A program made the position numbers and the translations under genes. The notes below the pieces were generated by a model that saw nothing but the letters and a program-made list of their open reading frames with translations, ran no database searches and was not told where the DNA came from. From Holophagales bacterium (lineage in GTDB: Bacteria > Acidobacteriota > Thermoanaerobaculia > UBA5066): a stretch of DNA of 64,000 nucleotides. Shown one piece after another: positions 36,779 to 46,075 of this stretch. Each line of letters begins with the position of its first letter. Position 1 is the stretch's first letter. The stretch lies in the NCBI GenBank assembly GCA_016719485.1, contig JADJZB010000030.1, positions 28,501 to 92,500 on the forward strand. The letters run 5' to 3'.

Positions 36779-38941
36779 TCAGGGCGACGGCATCACGAAG
36801 GCGGCATCCGCCCAGCTGGCGTGGTCGCAGTCGCGGCCGTTCCCTCCCTCGGTGACGACCAGGGTCAGGACCTTCACTCCGGAGACGGAAACCGCGACCT
36901 CGAGCCCGGGCGACGCGAGATCGACGATCGGGCTCAGGTAGATCCTGCGGTCCTTCTCGTCGCTCAGCTCGAACCGGACCGCTGCGTCCTTGCATCCCCG
37001 CGCCGAAGGCTGCAGGCCGACGACGGCCTGAAAGGTCGCGGCGCCCTCGGGAACGGCCCAGGAGACCGCGCACGGTGCGTGCATCCCGATGCCCCGCGCG
37101 TAGCGGGTTGCCCCGAGAGAGATCGCAGAGCCGTCCCAGGCCGCGTCCATCCGGGGCGGCGCGAAGGCGCAGTCGACGCGCAAGGGCTCGAGGGCGGAGA
37201 GAAAGACGAGGGGAACCGTCCCTCCCGGTACGACGTGGGCACCGGGGCCTGCCGGCGCGGACGGCGCGCCCGTGGCCTTCGTCACCTTCAGGGCGGCATC
37301 TCCGTCCAGCTCGATCCGCTGGACGGCGAGGCCTTCGGCAGCGAAGGCTCGCCCTGCCACCGCGAGCTCCGACTCCGGCGCAAGGACGACGTCCGCCCCG
37401 TCCAGAACGAGGTCTTCGACCTCGCGCAGGGCGTTTCTCTCCGGTGGCTCCGTCGGCCCCGCGAGGCCGATGAGCAGCCGCTCCTCGAGGATAAGTCTGG
37501 GAAAACCGGGCCGGGAGCGGAGCCGGTCGAGAAGAGTGAGCTGCGCCCATCCGACCGCGGTATGGTCTCCGCGCACGCCGAGGATGACCGGCCGGTTGCC
37601 GCGGACGGACTCGACGAGGAGGCCGGCCAACGGGGAAGGCTCCGCGCGGGGAACGATCATGGGACGCAAGGCGAAGAACCCGGTCGCCCCGAAGAGGACG
37701 ATCCCGAGGGGGACACGGGTCGCGCGCAGGACACTCCGGGCCGCGAGGGAATCGGCCGCCGCCATGAGTCCCGCGACCGCCCAGAGCGCGAACGGAACGT
37801 AGGCGACCGCGATCCGGTGAGCGTCGACGCGCGTCGTGAGGAGGAGGGGTGCGATCGTCGCGACAGGCCACCCGAGGAGAAGGAGATGCGCCGGCGCGCG
37901 GCGCGCGGAACGCCAGGAAAGGACGAGACCCCAGAGGACGAACGGCGTGAGCGGAACCGCGAAGAGGGCCAGGATCGGGGGGTCGCCCTGCACGGCCTCT
38001 CCCCGGTTCGGGAGGCCGAGCTTCGGGGCGAGGAGGTTGGCGAGCTGCGGCCCCGTCTGGCCCACCATCGCCGCCGCCACTTCGATCCGGTCCCTGAACG
38101 TCACCTTCGCCGGGTCGACGGGGCGGCCGAGATACTCCCGAAGGTAGTCGGTGTGGCGGACCATCTCGAGGAACTGCTCGCCGCGGGCGCGCAGGAAGGC
38201 GCCCTGCCGCCCGAAGGAGACCTGCAGGGCGAGGACGACGAGAGCTCCGGCGAGGAGCGCTCCGAGGGCTCCCCAGGCCCTCCGTCCTGCACGGGGCCGG
38301 AGAAGGAGGTCCCCGACGAGGAAGGCGAGGAGGTAGAGAACGAGAAGACGCACCGGCGCGTACTGGAGGGTCGCCAGGTAGAGCGCCCCGGCCGCAACGA
38401 GTCCGTGCCGCACGCCGGGTCTCTCGACGGTGAGAACGAGGAGCGCCGCGGCAAACGCGATCCAGGCGGAGAGCAGCATTCCGGACGCCGAGGTCCCGTA
38501 CCTTGCGTAGAAGAGGAGCGGCGGGCTCAGGGCAACGAGGACTGCCGCCGGGACGGCGGCGCGTCGCCCGAAGAGACGCGAAGCGGTCTGCGCGCCGAGG
38601 GGAATCGAGAGAACGGCGGCAAGCACCGCAAAGAGCCTCAGGGCCGCCGGCCCGACACCGAACGCCCGGAAGAGGCCGTACGTCGGCGCCCCGTAGAACA
38701 GGCTCGTATGCCCCGCCGAGAGGAGGCCGTCGTCCCAGAGGAACGCGCCGGCAGCCCAGCGCCACGCGCTCACACCTTCCCGAAGCCCCTTCTCGAACCC
38801 CGAGACGACCGAAGGCTCCCAGATCAGCAGGGTCCCGGCGTATCCGCCGAGCCGGTAGAGGAGGAACGCCGCCGCCGCCGCCGCGACCGCGGCGACGAGG
38901 ATCCTGTCGCGCGGCGGGACAGGCTCGCGGGAGAGCGGCAT
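36779..38941 (-). CDS. GT39-like glycosyltransferase with C-terminal NPCBM-like domain (B)
   Basis: A protein of 720 residues from ATG 38941 (MPLSREPVPPRDRILVA); an in-frame ATG at 39007 would add 22 residues without membrane character. The N-terminal part has about eleven membrane helices; LFYGAPTYGLFRAFGVGPAA and RVDAHRIAVAYVPFALWAVA resemble GT39 family loops. A soluble middle follows, then the NPCBM-like tail (about 590-718: RYARGIGMHAPCAVSWAVP, VVTEGGNGRDCDHASWADAA). The tail aligns with that of the convergent neighbour. It diverges from the dprE1-like gene across 130 bases. Confidence 0.75.
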   Translation of the reverse strand: MPLSREPVPPRDRILVAAVAAAAAAFLLYRLGGYAGTLLIWEPSVVSGFEKGLREGVSAWRWAAGAFLWDDGLLSAGHTSLFYGAPTYGLFRAFGVGPAALRLFAVLAAVLSIPLGAQTASRLFGRRAAVPAAVLVALSPPLLFYARYGTSASGMLLSAWIAFAAALLVLTVERPGVRHGLVAAGALYLATLQYAPVRLLVLYLLAFLVGDLLLRPRAGRRAWGALGALLAGALVVLALQVSFGRQGAFLRARGEQFLEMVRHTDYLREYLGRPVDPAKVTFRDRIEVAAAMVGQTGPQLANLLAPKLGLPNRGEAVQGDPPILALFAVPLTPFVLWGLVLSWRSARRAPAHLLLLGWPVATIAPLLLTTRVDAHRIAVAYVPFALWAVAGLMAAADSLAARSVLRATRVPLGIVLFGATGFFALRPMIVPRAEPSPLAGLLVESVRGNRPVILGVRGDHTAVGWAQLTLLDRLRSRPGFPRLILEERLLIGLAGPTEPPERNALREVEDLVLDGADVVLAPESELAVAGRAFAAEGLAVQRIELDGDAALKVTKATGAPSAPAGPGAHVVPGGTVPLVFLSALEPLRVDCAFAPPRMDAAWDGSAISLGATRYARGIGMHAPCAVSWAVPEGAATFQAVVGLQPSARGCKDAAVRFELSDEKDRRIYLSPIVDLASPGLEVAVSVSGVKVLTLVVTEGGNGRDCDHASWADAAFVMPSP

Positions 38942-39071
38942 CACGACGGACTTTACAGGGGGCCCGAGGCCGCGCGGAAACACAAACGGCGAGCCGCGCC
39001 CTATCATCGGCGGACCCTATGCTTTACGACTCCGGATCCCTCCGTAACCAGGTCCGCGCTGGCGCGAGCCT

Positions 39072-40475
39072 ATGAGTCGCAGCGAGCCGGCCCGCGTTCC
39101 AACGTCGGGCCACCTGCGATCTGTCGCTCTCCACCTGGCGGGCTGGGGCCGGTTCGGGTCGGAAACGAGTGCCGCGTACCGGCCGGAATCGTGGCCGTCT
39201 CTGGCAGCCGTCATGGAATCCGCGCCCGAGATGACGGTCCTCCCCCGTGGCCTCGGCCGGTCCTACGGGGACTCGGCGCTCAACGGCGGCGGAGCCGTCA
39301 TCCTGACCGAACGGCTCGGGCGGATCCTCGACCTGGACACGGATCACAACTCCGTCACGTGCGAGGGCGGGACGTCCCTCGCCCGCCTCCTTTCGTTCCT
39401 CGTTCCACGCGGCTTCTTTCTCCCGGTCGTCCCCGGGACGCGTTTCGTGACGGTCGGCGGGGCGCTCGCCGCCGACGTCCACGGCAAGAATCACCACGTC
39501 GACGGGACGATCGGGCGGCACGTCGAGGAGCTGACGCTCCTCACCTCCTCTGGCGAGGTCCTCCGCTGCTCGCCGGCGGAGAACGCAGAGGCCTTCGACG
39601 CCACGATCGGCGGCATGGGGCTCACCGGAGTCATCCTCTCCGCGCGCCTGGGCATCCTCCCGGTCGAAACGCCTCTCGTCCGCGTCGTGAAACGGCGGGC
39701 ACGGAACCTCGACGAGCTCCTCGCCTGCCTCGAGGAAGAAGAGCGCCTCAGCCGATACTCCGTCGCCTGGATCGACGGCCTCGCGCGCGGCCCCTCGCTC
39801 GGTCGCGGTGTCCTGATTCGCGGCGATCACGTGCCTCTCGCCGAGATGCCCCGCGGACAGAGCCCCCGAGGCGCTCTTTCCGAGGGCATCGGCCCGGCAA
39901 TTCCGGTCGACGCCCCTCCCTTCGTCCTGGGCCCGCTGTCGATCTCCGCCTTCAACGCCCTCTACTACGCCGCAGGGCGCGACGGGACGAGCCTCTCGGG
40001 CTTCGGCAGCTTCTTCTTCCCCCTCGATGCGGTCGGCGCGTGGAACCGTCTGTACGGCCGGCGCGGCTTCGTCCAGTACCAGGCCCTGCTCCCGCGCGAG
40101 GCAGCGGCCGAAGGATGCCGCCGCCTCCTCGAGGAGATCTCGCGCGAGCGGGCCGCCTCGTTCCTCGCCGTTCTGAAGACGACGGGGCCGGCAGGGCGGG
40201 GCCTTCTCTCTTTCCCCCGGCCGGGCGTCACGCTCGGCCTCGACATCCCGAACATCGGAGAGCGCCTGCGCCCCCTCGCCAGGAGGCTCGACGAAGTCCT
40301 GCTGAGACTCGGCGGACGGCTCTACCTCGCCAAGGACGCCCTGACCGACGCCGCCACGTTTGCCGCGATGTACCCGCGCCTCGCCGAGTTCCGCGCCGCG
40401 CGGAACCGACTCGACCCTCGAGGCCGCTTCTCCTCCGCCCAGGCGCGCCGCCTCGGCCTCGTGGAGGCGCCGTGA
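39072..40475 (+). CDS. dprE1: DprE1-like FAD-binding oxidase (decaprenylphosphoryl-ribose oxidase family)
   Basis: A protein of 467 residues. The PCMH/FAD-binding half shows PRGLGRSYGDSALNGGGAV, TCEGGTSLARLL, VVPGTRFVTVGGALAADVHG and GKNHHVDGTIGRHVEELTLL, then GGMGLTGVI. The C-terminal ARLNPxGRF-like end reads RNRLDPRGRFSSAQARRLGL. DprE1 oxidises polyprenyl-phosphoryl ribose at C2; with DprE2 this gives the arabinose donor of mycobacteria. Here the actual sugar is unknown. Its TGA overlaps the GTG of the SDR gene, matching the dprE1-dprE2 order. ATG 39072 follows a 130-base divergent gap. Confidence 0.85.
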   Translation: MSRSEPARVPTSGHLRSVALHLAGWGRFGSETSAAYRPESWPSLAAVMESAPEMTVLPRGLGRSYGDSALNGGGAVILTERLGRILDLDTDHNSVTCEGGTSLARLLSFLVPRGFFLPVVPGTRFVTVGGALAADVHGKNHHVDGTIGRHVEELTLLTSSGEVLRCSPAENAEAFDATIGGMGLTGVILSARLGILPVETPLVRVVKRRARNLDELLACLEEEERLSRYSVAWIDGLARGPSLGRGVLIRGDHVPLAEMPRGQSPRGALSEGIGPAIPVDAPPFVLGPLSISAFNALYYAAGRDGTSLSGFGSFFFPLDAVGAWNRLYGRRGFVQYQALLPREAAAEGCRRLLEEISRERAASFLAVLKTTGPAGRGLLSFPRPGVTLGLDIPNIGERLRPLARRLDEVLLRLGGRLYLAKDALTDAATFAAMYPRLAEFRAARNRLDPRGRFSSAQARRLGLVEAP

Positions 40476-41221
40476 CGGGGAACGTCCTCGTCGCGGGCGC
40501 GGGGTCGACCCTGGCGCGCGCCGTCGCCGAGGCCCTCGCCGGCCGCGGATACGGACTCGTCCTGGCCGCACGCGACGCGTCCGAGGCGGCGCGCACCGCG
40601 GCAGACCTGAGGTTTCGGTTCGGCGTCCCGGCCGCCGCGCTCGGTTTCGATGCGAGAGACGCCGCGGCGACCGCGGCCCTCGTCCCCCGTGCCGAGTCCG
40701 CGCTGGCGGGCGGTCTCGCCGGGGTCGTCGTCGCGTTCGCCGCGATGCCCGACCAGGAGGAGGTCGAACGCGACCCCTCCGCCGGCCTCGAGATGATCGA
40801 CGTGAACGTCCGGTCGACGATGGCGCTTCTCGAAACGGCTGCGACGCTTCTCGGCCCGCGACCCGGTTCGTTCCTCTGCGCGTTCTCGTCGGTCGCGGGA
40901 GACCGCGGCCGCCGGAAGAACTATTCCTACGGCGCCACGAAGGCGGCGCTCTCGGCCGCGATGGAAGGCCTGTCGGCCCGTCTCGCCCCGAACGGCGTCA
41001 CGGTCCTCTGCGTCAAGCCCGGACCGGCCGACAGTGCGATGACCTGGGGACAGTTTCCGGCTTCGTCGCCGCTCCTCGCCCGGCCGGAGACGGTGGCGCG
41101 AGACGTCCTCTCGGCGCTCTCCCGCGGACGCGCGGTGGTCTACACCCCCTGGTACTGGCGCCCGATCATGGCGGTCCTGGGGGCCCTCCCGGCTGCCGTC
41201 TTCCGGAGGCTTCCGATCTGA
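40472..41221 (+). CDS. dprE2: DprE2-like short-chain dehydrogenase
   Basis: A protein of 249 residues from a GTG overlapping the previous stop. The Rossmann motif is GAGSTLARAVAEALAGRG; the catalytic Ser and Tyr-x-x-x-Lys are in AFSSVAGDRGRRKNYSYGATKAAL; VLCVKPGPADSAM follows as in the family. The C-terminal hydrophobic segment (YWRPIMAVLGALPAAVFRRL) is usual for DprE2. It reduces the 2-keto intermediate made by DprE1 with NAD(P)H. Its TGA overlaps the ATG of the giant glycosyltransferase (TGATG), so the three genes form a coupled operon. Confidence 0.85.
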   Translation: MTGNVLVAGAGSTLARAVAEALAGRGYGLVLAARDASEAARTAADLRFRFGVPAAALGFDARDAAATAALVPRAESALAGGLAGVVVAFAAMPDQEEVERDPSAGLEMIDVNVRSTMALLETAATLLGPRPGSFLCAFSSVAGDRGRRKNYSYGATKAALSAAMEGLSARLAPNGVTVLCVKPGPADSAMTWGQFPASSPLLARPETVARDVLSALSRGRAVVYTPWYWRPIMAVLGALPAAVFRRLPI

Positions 41222-44200
41222 TGACAGAGAACCGCTCGCGCCGATTCGAGATCCTCCTCGCGCTCCTCTTCGCAGGGGCGCTCGCGGTCCGGCTCTTCGG
41301 CCTCAACTGGGACCAGGGGCACAACTACCACCCGGACGAACGACGGATCGTCGAGGCCGTCCAGCAGCTTTCCTTCTCTCCCCTGCAGCTCGACCCGAAG
41401 TTCTACGCCTACGGGTCGCTCCCCTTCTACGTGACGCGCGGGACGAGTTCCCTCCTCGGAAACGTCAGCCCGTGGTTCGGCTCCTGGGACGGGATCCTCC
41501 TGACCGGCCGGGCCCTCTCGGCTCTCTGGGGCGCCGCCGGCTGCGTTCTCCTCGCCCTCCTCGGACGGAAGCTCTTCGGCGAGCGGACGGGGCTTCTCGC
41601 CGGGGCCTTCCTCGCGATCGCGGTGTTCCACGTCCAGAACTCGCACTTCGCGACGAACGACGTCCCGCTCGCGACGCTCGTCACGGCGACCTTCCTGCTG
41701 CTCGTCCGGGCCGTCGAGCGGGAGACGCTCGCTTCCTTCGCTCTCGCGGGCGCCGCCGCGGGCCTCGCGCTGGCGACGAAGGCGAGCGCGGCGACGCTGC
41801 TCCTCCCGCTGGCCCTCGCCCCGCTCTTGTTCTTCCTTCGGACGCGCCGCGTCGCCCGCTCCCTCGGACTGGCCGCGGCGACCGGTGCGGGACTGGCCGC
41901 CGCCTTCCTCGCCGGCCAGCCTTCCGCGCTCTTCGCGGCGAGGGAGCTCCTGGCCGGCGTCGCCGAACAGGGTCAGATGGTCCGCAACGCGGGTTCGGTC
42001 CCCTACACGAACCAGTACGTCGGCGTTCCGAAGGTCCTCTACGACCTGAAGGAGATCGTCCTCTGGGGCCTCGGCCCGGCCCTCGGCGTCGCGGCCCTCA
42101 TCGGCGCGGCCGCTCGCCTTCTCTCCCTCGCCAGGAAGAAGGAGCCGAGAGAGCTCCTCGTCTGGGCCTGGGCCGTTCCTTTCTTCGTCGTCACGGCCTC
42201 CTTCGACGTCAAGTTCCCGCGCTACCTCCTCCCGCTCTACCCCGTCCTCCTCCTCGGCGCCGCGGCGCTCCTCGCCCGGCGGGACGCCGAGCGGGGCGGC
42301 GGGCGCCGTCTCGCGCGACGGGCCGTCCTCGGCCTCTCGGGGGCGTACCTGCTGGCCTTCCTTTCGATCTACACGCGCCCCCACACCATCGTCGCCGCTT
42401 CGAAGTGGTTCCACGCGAACGTGGCGCCGGGCGCGACGGTCCTCACGCAGAACTGGGACGAGGGATTCCCCTTCTCCTTCCCGGACCAGCCGGCCGACCG
42501 TTTCCGGTCCCTCGAGCTGGCGTTCTACGAGCTCGACGGCCCCGAGAAGACGCGGCTCCTCGCGGAACGTCTCGCGTCCGGCGACGTCCTCGTCCTCCAG
42601 ACCAAGCGGCTCTACGGTGCGATCACCCGTGCGAAGGACCGGTTCCGCGACACCGACCGTCTCTTCCGGCTCCTCTTCGCCGGCGATCTGGGCTACGTGC
42701 TCGAGCGCACGTTCTCCTCGCCGCCCCGGCTGTTCGGCGTACGCCTCCCGAGCGAGCTGGCCGACGAGTCGTTCTCGGTGTACGACCACCCGAAGGCGAT
42801 CGTCTTCCGGAACGCGGATCGGCTGACGGCGGCAGAGCTCGAGCGCCGTCTGCGCCAGCAGACGCCCTCGAAGGCCCTCTCCCGGTCCGACCTCCTGCTG
42901 GCCCGGCCCGCCGATCCCAACGCCGACTCGGACGAGCGGATCGGCGGCACCCGCTCGACGTGGCTCGCGCTCGTCGCCTGGGCCGCTCTCCTCCAGGCGC
43001 TCGGCCTCGCGGCCTGGCGCCTCCTCGGGCCGCGTCTCCCTGCCGCTCCCGGCGTCTACGCGCTCTCGAAGCTCGTCGGTGTCGCCCTCTTCGGCGCGGC
43101 GGCGTGGGGGCTCGTCGCGTGGGGCCCGTTCACCTTCGTCCCCTCCATCACGTTCGCCCTCGCCGCCGGCCTGATCCTCCTCGGGGCCTTCCCGGGGAGG
43201 ACGCCGCGAAAGGCGCCGAGGCACGAGCTCGTGACGACGGAGGCGGTCTTCTGGGGCACGTTCCTCTTCTTCGCCGCCCTGCGCGCGTGGTCGCCCGAGA
43301 TCTACTGGGGCGAGAAGCCGATGGACTTCGGCATCCTCAACGCCCTCCTGCGCTCGGAGCATCTCCCTCCGCCCGAGCCGTGGTTCTCGGGGACGGCCCT
43401 GTCCTACACCTACTTCGGCCACTTCCTCGTCGCGGCTTTCGCCAAGGTGCTCGCCGTCCACCCCGCCCTCGCCTTCAATCTCGGCATCGCCTCGACCGCC
43501 GCGCTGACCGCGGCCGGCCTTCTCTCGGCGGGAGCCTTCCTCGGCGGGCGCATGCGGACCGGCGCGTGGGCGGTGCTCCTCGGCCTCTTCGCGGGCAACC
43601 TGTCGGGGCTCGTCGAGCTCTGGCGGCGGCGGGCCCTCGACTTCGACACCTTCTGGGCCATGTCACGCGTCCTGAAGGCCCAGGGGGAGATCAACGAGTT
43701 CCCCTTCTGGAGCTTCCTCTTCGCGGACCTCCACGCCCACGTCCTCGCGTTCCCGCTCCTCCTCGGTTTCCTGGGGGTCCTCCTCCTGATCGCACGGCAA
43801 CGGACGAGCCCCGACCTGTACGTGCCGCCGTTCGGCCGTTCGATCCTCCTCGGCCTCGCCTCCCTCTTTCTCGGAACGCTCCTGATCACGAATGGCTGGA
43901 GCGCGCCGACGGCCGCCGGACTCCTCGTCCTCCTCCTCGCCGTCTCCGCCGTCGCCGCGACACCGCGGCCCGCCCCTCCCCTACCGGCCCGGCACGTCGG
44001 CCGTTTCCTCGCTGGCGTCGTCGTTCCCGCCGCGGCCATCGCGCTCCCCGCCCTTCTCCTCACGCTTCCCTTCTGGACGACCTTCTCTCCCCCGCCACGC
44101 AACGTCGGGTGGGAGGCGGGGCCGTTCTTCGCACCGCTCCCGTTCGGCCTCGTCCACGGCCTCGCACTCGTCCTTCTCGTCCCGTTCCTCTTCCTGCTGT

Positions 44201-46005
44201 ACTCGAGGCCGGCAGAGGGCTCGGATGGTCCCCGGCGATGGACCGCCCTCGGGGCCTGGGGGACGACGGCCCTCCTCGCGCTCTCCCTCGTGGACCTTGC
44301 GGCCCTCCTCCACGGTCGTCTGGCCCCGGCCCCCTCCATCCGGGTCTTCGTCTTCGGCCTGGCGGCGGTCGGCCTCGTCCTCGCCTTCGGCGACCGCCTG
44401 CCGCCGCAGGAACGCTCCGCCCCGGCCCTGGCGGCATTCGCCTTCCTGGTCCTCGGAGGGTGCGAGCTCGTCTACGTCTGGGACCGGATGAACACCGTCT
44501 TCAAGTTCGGGCTGGAAGCAACCCTCCTCCTGGCCGTCGCCGGCGCAGCCGCCGTCGACCAGCTCGTCTCCCGGTCCCGGCAACCCCGCGCCGCTCGCCT
44601 CGCCTGGCGCGCCGCCACCGGAATCGTCGCGCTCGCCGCGTTCGCGACCTCGGCGCTGGCCTTCGTGGGTCACGTCCGCACGCGACGCGTCGAGACGCCG
44701 CGCGGAACGCTCGACGGGCTGGCCTACCTCGCGACCCACCGTCCCGAAGAGTCCGCCGCCGTCGCCTGGCTCGAGAAGAACGTCGCGGGCCTTCCGGCGA
44801 TCGCCGAGGCCTACGGCCCCGCCTACCAGGAGTACGCCCGCTTCTCGTCGAACTCGGGCCTGCCCACGATCGTCGGCTGGGACTACCACGTCTTCCAGCG
44901 AGGCAAGCCGCGCGAGGCGATCGACCGGAGGATCTCCGACGCCCACCTGCTCTATTCCTCCAGAGAGGATGCGGCCGGCCGCGTCCTCTCCACTTACGGC
45001 ACCCGTTTCGTCGTGTCGGGCCGGGAAGAACGGGGGGCGATGGGCCAGGACGGCGCGCTCGGCCGGTTGCCGGACCTCCTCCAGCCGGTCTTCACGCATC
45101 CGGGGCTGACGCTGTACCGCGTTCTCCTCGGGCCGCGGCTGAATTCGGCCACATCGCGCCTGGCGAGCATCGCGACCGCAGTCGTCTTCGAGCCGCAGTC
45201 GGAGACGGCGGCCCCGTCGGAGCCCCGCGGCATCGCCTCCGCTCCGGATGGCCGGGTCTGGGTCGCGGACTTCGGCAACGACCGCGTCGTCCGCTTCGAG
45301 CGGGATCTGCGGTCGCCGGTCGTCTTCGGCTCGAAGGGGACGGGGAAGCTCGAGTTCCAGCAGCCGAGCGCGATCGCGGTGGGTGCCGACGGCCGGATCT
45401 ACGTCGCCGACACGTGGAACTCGCGCATCCAGATTCTCTCTCCGGAGGGCGTCTACATTTCCGAGCTGACGGCCGAGCTCTACGGGCCCCGGGGCGTGGC
45501 GACGGACGCGAAGGGACGCGTCTTCGTCTCGGATACGGGGAGAGGCCGCGTCGTCCGGTTCGGGATCGACGGGCGGGTGGAGAAGGAGTGGGGGAACTCG
45601 GGGCCGGAGCAGACGCGGCTCAACGACCCGATGGGGATCTTCGTCGATGCGGCCGGCACGGTCTGGGTCTGCGACAACGGCAACGGCAGGCTGTGCCGGT
45701 TCGACCCCGACGGCCGCCTTCTCTCCTCCGTCCCGGTCCAGGGCTGGCGGACGGAGGCCCGCTCGGAGCCCCACGTGGTGGTGGACGGCGACGGCAACGC
45801 CTGGGTCTCCGTACCCCTCGACGGCGAGGTGCGGATGCTCTCGCGGGACGGGGAGCCGCGGATGAAGCTCCGGATTCCCGGTACGGGGGGCGAAGGGGTG
45901 AGGTTCACGGGCCTCACCTTCGTTCCGGGCGAGACGAGAATCCTGGCGGCCGCGCTCGACGGTCAGCTCTACTGGCTGAAACGCCGGCCGAGGGGCGAAC
46001 GATAG
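41221..46005 (+). CDS. Giant membrane protein: GT39-like + DUF2298 + NHL propeller fusion
   Basis: A protein of 1594 residues. Residues about 1-400 are GT39-like, with HNYHPDERRIVEAVQQLSF after the first helix and HFATNDVPLATLVTATFLLL, then a soluble segment to about 570. Residues about 575-1330 carry the DUF2298 signatures: GEKPMDFGILNALL (near 698), EPWFSGTALSYTYFGHFLVA, FADLHAHVLAFPLLL (near 836), WDRMNTVFKFGLEATLLLAV, then a soluble region with AEAYGPAYQEYARFSSNSG. Residues about 1328-1594 form an NHL/beta-propeller (APDGRVWVADFGNDRVVRF, ADGRIYVADTWNSRIQIL, DAAGTVWVCDNGNGRLCRF). The protein is probably a two-site GT-C enzyme with a periplasmic propeller. The ATG overlaps the dprE2-like stop, so the lipid donor may come from DprE1/E2. 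Confidence 0.85.
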   Translation: MTENRSRRFEILLALLFAGALAVRLFGLNWDQGHNYHPDERRIVEAVQQLSFSPLQLDPKFYAYGSLPFYVTRGTSSLLGNVSPWFGSWDGILLTGRALSALWGAAGCVLLALLGRKLFGERTGLLAGAFLAIAVFHVQNSHFATNDVPLATLVTATFLLLVRAVERETLASFALAGAAAGLALATKASAATLLLPLALAPLLFFLRTRRVARSLGLAAATGAGLAAAFLAGQPSALFAARELLAGVAEQGQMVRNAGSVPYTNQYVGVPKVLYDLKEIVLWGLGPALGVAALIGAAARLLSLARKKEPRELLVWAWAVPFFVVTASFDVKFPRYLLPLYPVLLLGAAALLARRDAERGGGRRLARRAVLGLSGAYLLAFLSIYTRPHTIVAASKWFHANVAPGATVLTQNWDEGFPFSFPDQPADRFRSLELAFYELDGPEKTRLLAERLASGDVLVLQTKRLYGAITRAKDRFRDTDRLFRLLFAGDLGYVLERTFSSPPRLFGVRLPSELADESFSVYDHPKAIVFRNADRLTAAELERRLRQQTPSKALSRSDLLLARPADPNADSDERIGGTRSTWLALVAWAALLQALGLAAWRLLGPRLPAAPGVYALSKLVGVALFGAAAWGLVAWGPFTFVPSITFALAAGLILLGAFPGRTPRKAPRHELVTTEAVFWGTFLFFAALRAWSPEIYWGEKPMDFGILNALLRSEHLPPPEPWFSGTALSYTYFGHFLVAAFAKVLAVHPALAFNLGIASTAALTAAGLLSAGAFLGGRMRTGAWAVLLGLFAGNLSGLVELWRRRALDFDTFWAMSRVLKAQGEINEFPFWSFLFADLHAHVLAFPLLLGFLGVLLLIARQRTSPDLYVPPFGRSILLGLASLFLGTLLITNGWSAPTAAGLLVLLLAVSAVAATPRPAPPLPARHVGRFLAGVVVPAAAIALPALLLTLPFWTTFSPPPRNVGWEAGPFFAPLPFGLVHGLALVLLVPFLFLLYSRPAEGSDGPRRWTALGAWGTTALLALSLVDLAALLHGRLAPAPSIRVFVFGLAAVGLVLAFGDRLPPQERSAPALAAFAFLVLGGCELVYVWDRMNTVFKFGLEATLLLAVAGAAAVDQLVSRSRQPRAARLAWRAATGIVALAAFATSALAFVGHVRTRRVETPRGTLDGLAYLATHRPEESAAVAWLEKNVAGLPAIAEAYGPAYQEYARFSSNSGLPTIVGWDYHVFQRGKPREAIDRRISDAHLLYSSREDAAGRVLSTYGTRFVVSGREERGAMGQDGALGRLPDLLQPVFTHPGLTLYRVLLGPRLNSATSRLASIATAVVFEPQSETAAPSEPRGIASAPDGRVWVADFGNDRVVRFERDLRSPVVFGSKGTGKLEFQQPSAIAVGADGRIYVADTWNSRIQILSPEGVYISELTAELYGPRGVATDAKGRVFVSDTGRGRVVRFGIDGRVEKEWGNSGPEQTRLNDPMGIFVDAAGTVWVCDNGNGRLCRFDPDGRLLSSVPVQGWRTEARSEPHVVVDGDGNAWVSVPLDGEVRMLSRDGEPRMKLRIPGTGGEGVRFTGLTFVPGETRILAAALDGQLYWLKRRPRGER

Positions 46006-46018
46006 TCAGCCGGGAGAC

Positions 46019-46055
46019 CCTGGGTGGCCGGGACGCGACGTCCCGGCCACCCAGG
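46019..46055. terminator. Perfect 15-bp hairpin between convergent genes
   Basis: CCTGGGTGGCCGGGA (46019-46033) pairs exactly with TCCCGGCCACCCAGG (46041-46055) across a 7-base loop, between the convergent giant gene and pilY1. No U-tract follows on either strand, so it may act as a factor-dependent terminator or an RNA 3'-end stabiliser rather than a classic intrinsic terminator. Confidence 0.6.
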
Positions 46056-46075
46056 CCTCGAAGGGATGACGAGCC

